A DNA stretch of 46,703 nucleotides from Didymodactylos carnosus (lineage: Eukaryota; Rotifera; Eurotatoria; Philodinida; Philodinidae). Positions within the stretch are counted from its first letter, which is position 1. Each line of letters opens with the position of its first letter. The notes under the pieces were generated by a model. The model had not been told where the DNA came from. It ran no database searches and worked only from the letters and a program-made list of their open reading frames with translations. Where the stretch lies: NCBI GenBank assembly GCA_905250885.1, contig CAJNOQ010000560.1, positions 1 through 46,703 on the forward strand, written 5' to 3'. A program made the translations under genes and the position numbers. This document shows, piece after piece, positions 42,000 through 46,703 of the stretch.

Positions 42000-42687
42000 A
42001 AGGTCTTCTGACGTGAGAGGAGATGTGCAGGTATCACTATTCCAGAGCCTAATAGTCATTTCATAGGTAAATGCACTAGGTATTTTTCGAATAACTTGAC
42101 AATAATTTGACATATAGAGCTGCGGTTTCCACCATTGAAAAGAGGAGACAAAGCTGCATTGAACCATATACAAAAAGGCTTTCGACCATTTTGCCAAGGG
42201 TTTCAGTCAATTGGTTTCTAAAAAACTTACCTTTTTCTCATATGCTAAAAAAGTGATATTTCATCAAAATACCACGAAAACTTGTATTTTTCGATTATTT
42301 TGCTCTTGAAAAAGTAGTCGAAAGGTCCTTTCAGATATGCTTCGATGCGCCTTCATCTCTTCTTCCTAATGGTGAAAACCGCAGTTCTCTATGTCCAATC
42401 GTTGACAACGTATTTAAAAAACACACATCTACCTTTCTTTGTGAAATCGCTATGAGCTCTATTCTACTGCATGTAGTTTAATTACGTGAGACTTAAGGGT
42501 GTTGATCACGAATATCACACTCGAAAATGAATGCTCATCAACAGAAATCTGATATTAAAGTTATTCTATTTTTATTAAAAAGATTCGCGGATGATAACGC
42601 TGCTTCTTTCAAAATATACCTGAATTATTCCATTCAAAAGGTTACGTTTTATTGGTCTTATACTTCCCAGTTCCTATTTATTAAATT
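41660..42687. repeat. Spaced inverted repeat of about 155 bp arms
   Basis: 41660-41816 is matched in reverse by 42533-42687 (AATTTAATAAATAGGAACTG against CAGTTCCTATTTATTAAATT), with near identity. The 700-bp spacer contains the second copy of the direct repeat and otherwise non-coding DNA. Each arm is itself related to the arms of the 41241-41589 palindrome, so all belong to one foldback family. Confidence 0.7.
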
Positions 42688-43328
42688 AACAGGTGTTTCT
42701 TGCATAAGATGTGTCGCTATTACCCGTCTATCGCTTTGTCTGATGATTTTTTTGTAAAATAAAAGCGACATAATCTCCCGTATATGGAAATGGAATTAGG
42801 AGAAAAAAGCAGAATTTTATAAATAATCTAATTAAGGTGCTCCAAAGTCAAAGTTTCCACACCATTTTATTTCTGGCTCATTTATATACCATTCGATAGA
42901 GCTTTTGAAACTGATCAAGAATATCCAAGTTTTAGCCTCATTAACATGAGTTTTCATCGAAAAAAACTCCAAGGATATCATTTTTTTTTTAAATGACCAG
43001 TTTTTCTTTAAAACCAAAATAACTCAGTTCTAATGCATTTTGAAAGCTTGAGACTAACTTTTTCTTATTCCGCGTTGAAAACTGCATATGGGAAACTATA
43101 TTTGAAAGGTCTAGTTCAAAAAATTAATTTTGTGGGTCCAGGTGACTTCAACCTCCGCCTTGTAAACCTATCTGATTTTTTTCTTTGAGCGATGTAATTA
43201 TATTTCATACATGATTAGAATCGCGATTCAACGAGGAACAAAAGTACGTTCTCCTTTTTTCGAAATTCTTTTCTGTTCTTGAGATATTTTATGTTTTATA
43301 TTGAAATTTGGGCAGTTTTATCTAAGAA
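42688..43328. other. Non-coding stretch
   Basis: No gene or distinct repeat was recognised. The phrase TATATACCATTCGATAGAGC near 42881 resembles interior phrases of the RSS-like elements, so an old fragment of that family may be present. Confidence 0.35.
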
Positions 43329-43755
43329 TCGGACAAGTCGTCTCTCGTTAACTTTTTTATTTTTCATTCAAAATGATATTTTGAATCAGCATTCAAAACT
43401 GGGTGGACTTTCATGAATTTCAGATATTTTCGCAAACTTTTTCCGTCGAAAAATTCACCCCTGATCCCCTCAGGAATCAGCAAAAAATGAATTCCCTCAA
43501 AAAGTCATTTTTGACACTCAGAGTCAAGTTCGAAGGTTCTAAAATAATAGTAGACCTCAAAATGGCAGTTTACTAAACAAGAAAAACAGCGTCTTAAAGA
43601 AAGTCCTAGGGATGAATTTTTCGGCGGAAAAAAGTTCGCGAAAATATCTGAAACTCATGAAAGTCCACCTAGTTTTGAATGCTGATTCAGAATATCATGT
43701 TAGTTTCCATTTTGAATGAAAAATAAAAAAGTTATCGGGAGATGACTTGCCCGAC
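43329..43755. mobile_element. Inverted-repeat element, 427 bp
   Basis: The left arm (43329-43470) starts TCGGACAAGTCGTCTCTCG and is mirrored by the right arm (43607-43755), ending GAGATGACTTGCCCGA. Both contain TTCATTCAAAATG..A, GAATCAGCATTCAAAACT and ATGAAAGTCCACC on opposite strands. The centre is non-coding. No transposase is present. Confidence 0.75.
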
Positions 43756-44017
43756 TTTGCCCCGAAGGGAAAAGGTGAAGTCTATCATGACAGAGAAGAA
43801 AGGTGAGCGTACCGACAACGATAACAGAGAGTGACATCCTAAAGTATACTGAATTTGTCTCGCATCTTTCACAACTAAAAACTATTTCGCTTTGATTCTC
43901 ACAAGTCAGGCTAAAATCTATTCGGAACATTCTTAAACTGAGATGTGTGAACTCACAAAATCTGTTCTCGTGCCAAAAGTTCGACAACTTACGATCTATC
44001 AAGTTAACTGGATCTGC

Positions 44018-44199
44018 TAAACCTCCCTCACATTAGAAGCCCACCCAATAATAGAAGCTCACCCGCATTAGAAGCCCAGTCTGGCAAGAAATTTTTTGAA
44101 AATTGCCCCTGCCCCTATAGGGTACTTTTTGAGCAAATTTTTCTTTTCTTGCGGGACATAATAGAAGCCCCCTGGGCTTCTAATGTGGACGGGGGTTTA
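44018..44199. mobile_element. Inverted-repeat element, 182 bp, CATTAGAAGCCCA ends
   Basis: TAAACCTCCCTCACATTAGA opens the element and TCTAATGTGGACGGGGGTTT followed by A closes it. A tandem word (TAGAAGC)(C/T)CACCC occurs three times near the left end. The interior is non-coding. A TA duplication is possible at the borders. Confidence 0.7.
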
Positions 44200-44560
44200 G
44201 TTAATCGTTCTTATTGAACAGTTCGAATATAGCGAGACGGATTAGGAGGTTAGAAGGAGAAAGAAATCGAAACATTGTTTTCTTGCAAGTGAAAGAGTAA
44301 GTAAAGAAGCCACAGCGTTACTTATAGAGAAGGAGAAACGAAACGCAAACTTCTCTTGTGTGCAAGACAAAATTAATTGCCTTTTTTGTGTAACGTGACT
44401 CACCTCATCCCCAAACGAAAATGGGTATATTCTCGTCTCCGTTGTACAAAGCGAAAAACAGAAGCCATATCATATTTTTATTCAAAAGACAACATTTGCA
44501 TGAGAAAATAATTTTATATTTGCTTTGCAGCGAACAACATAAGTAAGGTACAGACTCCAC
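44200..44560. other. Non-coding stretch
   Basis: No recognised feature. A possible splice acceptor TTTGCTTTGCAG ends at 44530, upstream of the ADP-ribosyltransferase-like exon. Confidence 0.4.
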
Positions 44561-44592
44561 TGAAGAAGACGAAATTCAAGGCTATCATCACA

Positions 44593-45205
44593 ATGGTTAC
44601 TTTCTCTTCTGCTGTACACCAGCGTTTTACTGACGTTCAATTTGAACTCAATAAACTTCTTCTGCCTATATCTGGTTACCAGAACTCTCCCTTAGTCTCC
44701 CTGGAAGAAACTATTCTCCCTGTAAAACATTTATTCTACGAAGGTATCGACACAAAGGTACATTGCTAAGCGAAACTCAAGAGATCCACTAGATGGACTG
44801 GCTCCAGACGAACATGCAGCTATTTGAACTCTATACAATGGAAAGTGACGTGACACACCAGAGTCTCTACTACTTGCTCAATCAGACTTTGTGTCTTGAG
44901 AATCGGAAGGGACTAGTGGTTTGGTTTCAGTACTTGAAACTTCTCACTGCACTCTGGAAACTATCGTCTGAGAGGAGGCTGATCTTCAGAGGCGTGAACG
45001 GCAATTTGAGCAATGAGTTCAGGGACGGTGATGCTGTGGTCTGGGGATGGCAAGTATTTTTAAAAGACGTGCTTGTTGCAGTCAGGTGCAAGAAATGCGT
45101 GCAACCTTCCTCCTCCTATCTGTACATTCTCGTTCAGTTCATGCACTGACAGACTGAGTGTTTTGGACAATGAACAGTTTCTCTGTAAGAGCAGTGAAAT
45201 GTGAG
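44593..45205 (+). pseudogene. NAD:arginine ADP-ribosyltransferase-like protein, broken
   Basis: From an ATG at 44593 the frame reads QRFTDVQFELNKLLLPISGY and PLVSLEETILP, then stops at 44769. The next block, AKRNSRDPLDGLAPDEHAA, is in another frame, and a third frame (44793-45149) continues LYTMESD, SLYYLLNQTL and ALWKLSSERRLIFRGVNGNL. This order is that of animal ARTC-type mono-ADP-ribosyltransferases; the Arg of FRGV would be the first residue of the R-S-E active-site triad. The usual WWGFSSCT block is cut to VVWGW, followed by about 103 bp that could be a GC-AG intron. Similarity then resumes as SVLDNEQFL. The catalytic Glu region was not found. It is probably nonfunctional. Confidence 0.6.
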
Positions 45206-45880
45206 TTTATGGTAAATTCCAGTTTCTGCATAGCATTTCATAATGAACGGTACAATTACAAAAACCGTTTCGCCGAAAGACATTTCGCCAAGAATTTGTA
45301 CAGTTTCGTCAATTGGCGAAAAGTCATCTGACATTTCGCCAATAAATGATTACAACACCGTAAATTTTTATCAGTCCCTAAGTTAACTTAGAAATCTCAC
45401 TCATTCTTAATCCCTAACTCGACTTAGGTATAGTCATTTAAATTATGATAATACATATGTAAAGAAAATGTCGCTTGACTATAGGGGAAAACATTTTAGA
45501 GAGGGAAGAAGTGGAAAACTCATTCGATAATCCTTTCTTTATCTGTATAAGTCATACTTAAATGTATTTTTTCTTCCTGTCGATTTTTCTTGCTCTTCCT
45601 TATCGCTTTGTCTCTCTCGCTTATTAGTTTTTTTCTTTTAATCTCTGCCACATACGAAGACTGTTCAACTGTTCATCTCTTTAAACAGACCAACAGACCA
45701 CGGAATATCGATTTTGTTTTTGGTTCATGTAGGACGACCGTTCGTATTTTTTTCTCTTTCTCTGTCGCCCAAGAAGTGCCACTAGGAAGATCAATATATA
45801 AGTCTGAGCTTTTCTTCATAGGTTCATTTCATTTTATTTTAGACATATTATGAGATTTTTGTCTTTTTCTGTCTCGCCCC
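45206..45880. other. Non-coding stretch with TTTCGCC motifs
   Basis: TTTCGCCGAAAG, CATTTCGCCAAG, GTCAATTGGCGAAA and CATTTCGCCAA cluster at 45268-45345 and belong to the same family as the palindromes at 45884-45951. A hydrophobic frame at 45590-45853 arises from a TTCTTT-rich tract, starts without ATG and is rejected as a gene. Confidence 0.45.
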
Positions 45881-45883
45881 TTC

Positions 45884-45975
45884 TTTCGCCAATTGGCGAA
45901 ATGTCCGTGCCGCTTCGACAAGACTTTGTACGCTTTCGCCAATTGGCGAAATGGCCAAATATCTTTTGACGAAAC
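45884..45975. repeat. Perfect TTTCGCCAATTGGCGAAA palindromes
   Basis: The 18-bp palindrome TTTCGCCAATTGGCGAAA occurs exactly at 45884-45901 and 45934-45951, followed by TTTTGACGAAACGTCA. Related words lie at 45268-45345 and 151-182. The 45260 and 45970 clusters may be the two ends of one element of about 0.7 kb. Confidence 0.7.
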
Positions 45976-46489
45976 GTCAGAGATTCGCTCGTACAAAAGA
46001 CTTTTAGTGCTTACGTTCAAAAATTATTACATTCAAGCCAAAACATTTCCATATCAAATGAAAAAGCAGAAAATAATGATAACGGGGTATAAAATTTGAA
46101 AACAAAAGTCTAAATAATACGAAGATATTGATCAAACTTGTTTGTCTTAGGACTTTTGCAACATATGTTAGTACTCATCGAACTCTGTAAAACAACTGTT
46201 CCAAAAGGAAGTTTTATCAAAACCCGGGCTCTGTTTTTGAGAGTATTCGGCTTCCTGATCTTGTTTGCATAGTTGCCCTACGAGTTTTGTGATTGTATTT
46301 TGTAGAGAAAAATATTCTCTCTCAGATGCACCATGAACAGTATCTTTAAAATGCCAGAAAGATCATCAGATTTGAGGTTTTCTAGTGTCTCAGCTAGGTC
46401 CAACCTTAGTGGAATTCCTTTTTCATTCTTACTACACTGTAATGTCGAGAATTATTTATAGAAAATGCTCGGCGATTTTCAAAAAGTCC
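45976..46489. other. Non-coding stretch
   Basis: No gene or repeat was recognised between the palindromes and the terminal tandem repeat. Confidence 0.4.
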
Positions 46490-46497
46490 ATATATAA

Positions 46498-46703
46498 ATT
46501 CCCGGAGGATTTTCTAGAATCTAGAAAATCGAATTTACAAGAAACTTGGAAATTCGATCTCGATTTTCCAGAATTCAGGAAATTCGAAGTCGAATTTCTA
46601 TAAATAATTCCCAAGATTCTTGAAATTCGAAGTCGAATTTCCAGAATTCTGGAAAATCGAGGTCGAATTTCTATAAATAATTCCCAAGATTCTTGAAATT
46701 CGA
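46498..46703. repeat. GAATTTC/GAAATTC-rich tandem repeat, 73-bp period at the end
   Basis: The words GAAATTCGA, TCGAATTTC, CCAGAATTC and TCTAGAA alternate throughout. The phrase CTATAAATAATTCCCAAGAT starts at 46598 and again at 46671, an exact 73-bp period, and the array continues off the window edge. Every unit is internally palindromic. Confidence 0.75.

Noticed and set aside
45590-45853. Hydrophobic frame resembling a signal peptide plus short protein
   Set aside because: It begins with TTG rather than ATG, arises from a TTCTTT-rich tract and has no domain, so it is probably chance.
1-46703. Telomeric repeats expected near Athena-type elements
   Set aside because: No tandem TGTGGG-type repeat was seen on either strand, so a telomeric position cannot be claimed.

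Overview
The window is AT-rich eukaryotic DNA with low gene density. It holds short protein-coding exons, most of them broken by stops or frameshifts, packed among transposon remnants. Several things together suggest an invertebrate, most likely a bdelloid rotifer: Penelope-like retroelements (PLEs), one with a reverse transcriptase and one with hammerhead-ribozyme repeats; introns mostly 40-90 nt long; a bacterial-type Uma2 nuclease gene; and relics resembling rotifer ADP-ribosyltransferases and EGF-type surface proteins. The family assignments come from motifs read by eye and recalled family knowledge. No database search was possible.

Layout. 1-6.5 kb: non-coding, with small inverted-repeat elements, a tRNA-like sequence and a 785-bp element with RSS-like ends and a perfect 5-bp target duplication. 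6.5-7.6 kb: a broken secreted-protein gene with two chitin-binding-like (CBM5/12) modules. 9.4-11.1 kb: a 304-bp palindrome, a possible PLE scrap and a DUF4476-like exon. 13.4-14.4 kb: a second copy of the RSS-like element. 14.8-15.1 kb: a small intact hypothetical gene on the minus strand. 16.2-17.5 kb: a GIY-YIG endonuclease fragment of a PLE on the minus strand, enclosed by two inverted repeats that each carry a type I hammerhead ribozyme. 18.6-20.8 kb: elements that share a TACCCAGGTC end and are filled with short GC-rich motifs. 22.3-23.65 kb: a degenerate minisatellite containing a recent 356-bp duplication.

26.4-31.6 kb: a decayed single-pass membrane protein gene with two N-glycosylated extracellular repeats, a Ser/Thr-rich stalk and a TM helix. 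Its exon phases still fit, and DNA elements sit inside an intron. One of these is a Tc1/mariner deletion derivative at 29.0-29.6 kb. 32.7-33.7 kb: a longer mariner with a transposase remnant. 34.5-37.5 kb: a frameshifted Uma2-family gene on the minus strand, back to back with a PLE reverse transcriptase on the plus strand that has one stop and one frameshift.

37.5-46.7 kb: CCAAGCAAAAA-ended elements, a duplicated EGF-like receptor relic, nested palindromes (41-42.7 kb), three more palindromic elements, a broken ADP-ribosyltransferase-like gene (44.6-45.2 kb), TTTCGCCAATTGGCGAAA palindromes and a 73-bp tandem repeat running off the end.

No operons, CRISPR arrays or rRNA genes are present. Nearly every recognisable gene is broken, so this looks like an accessory, transposon-rich region.
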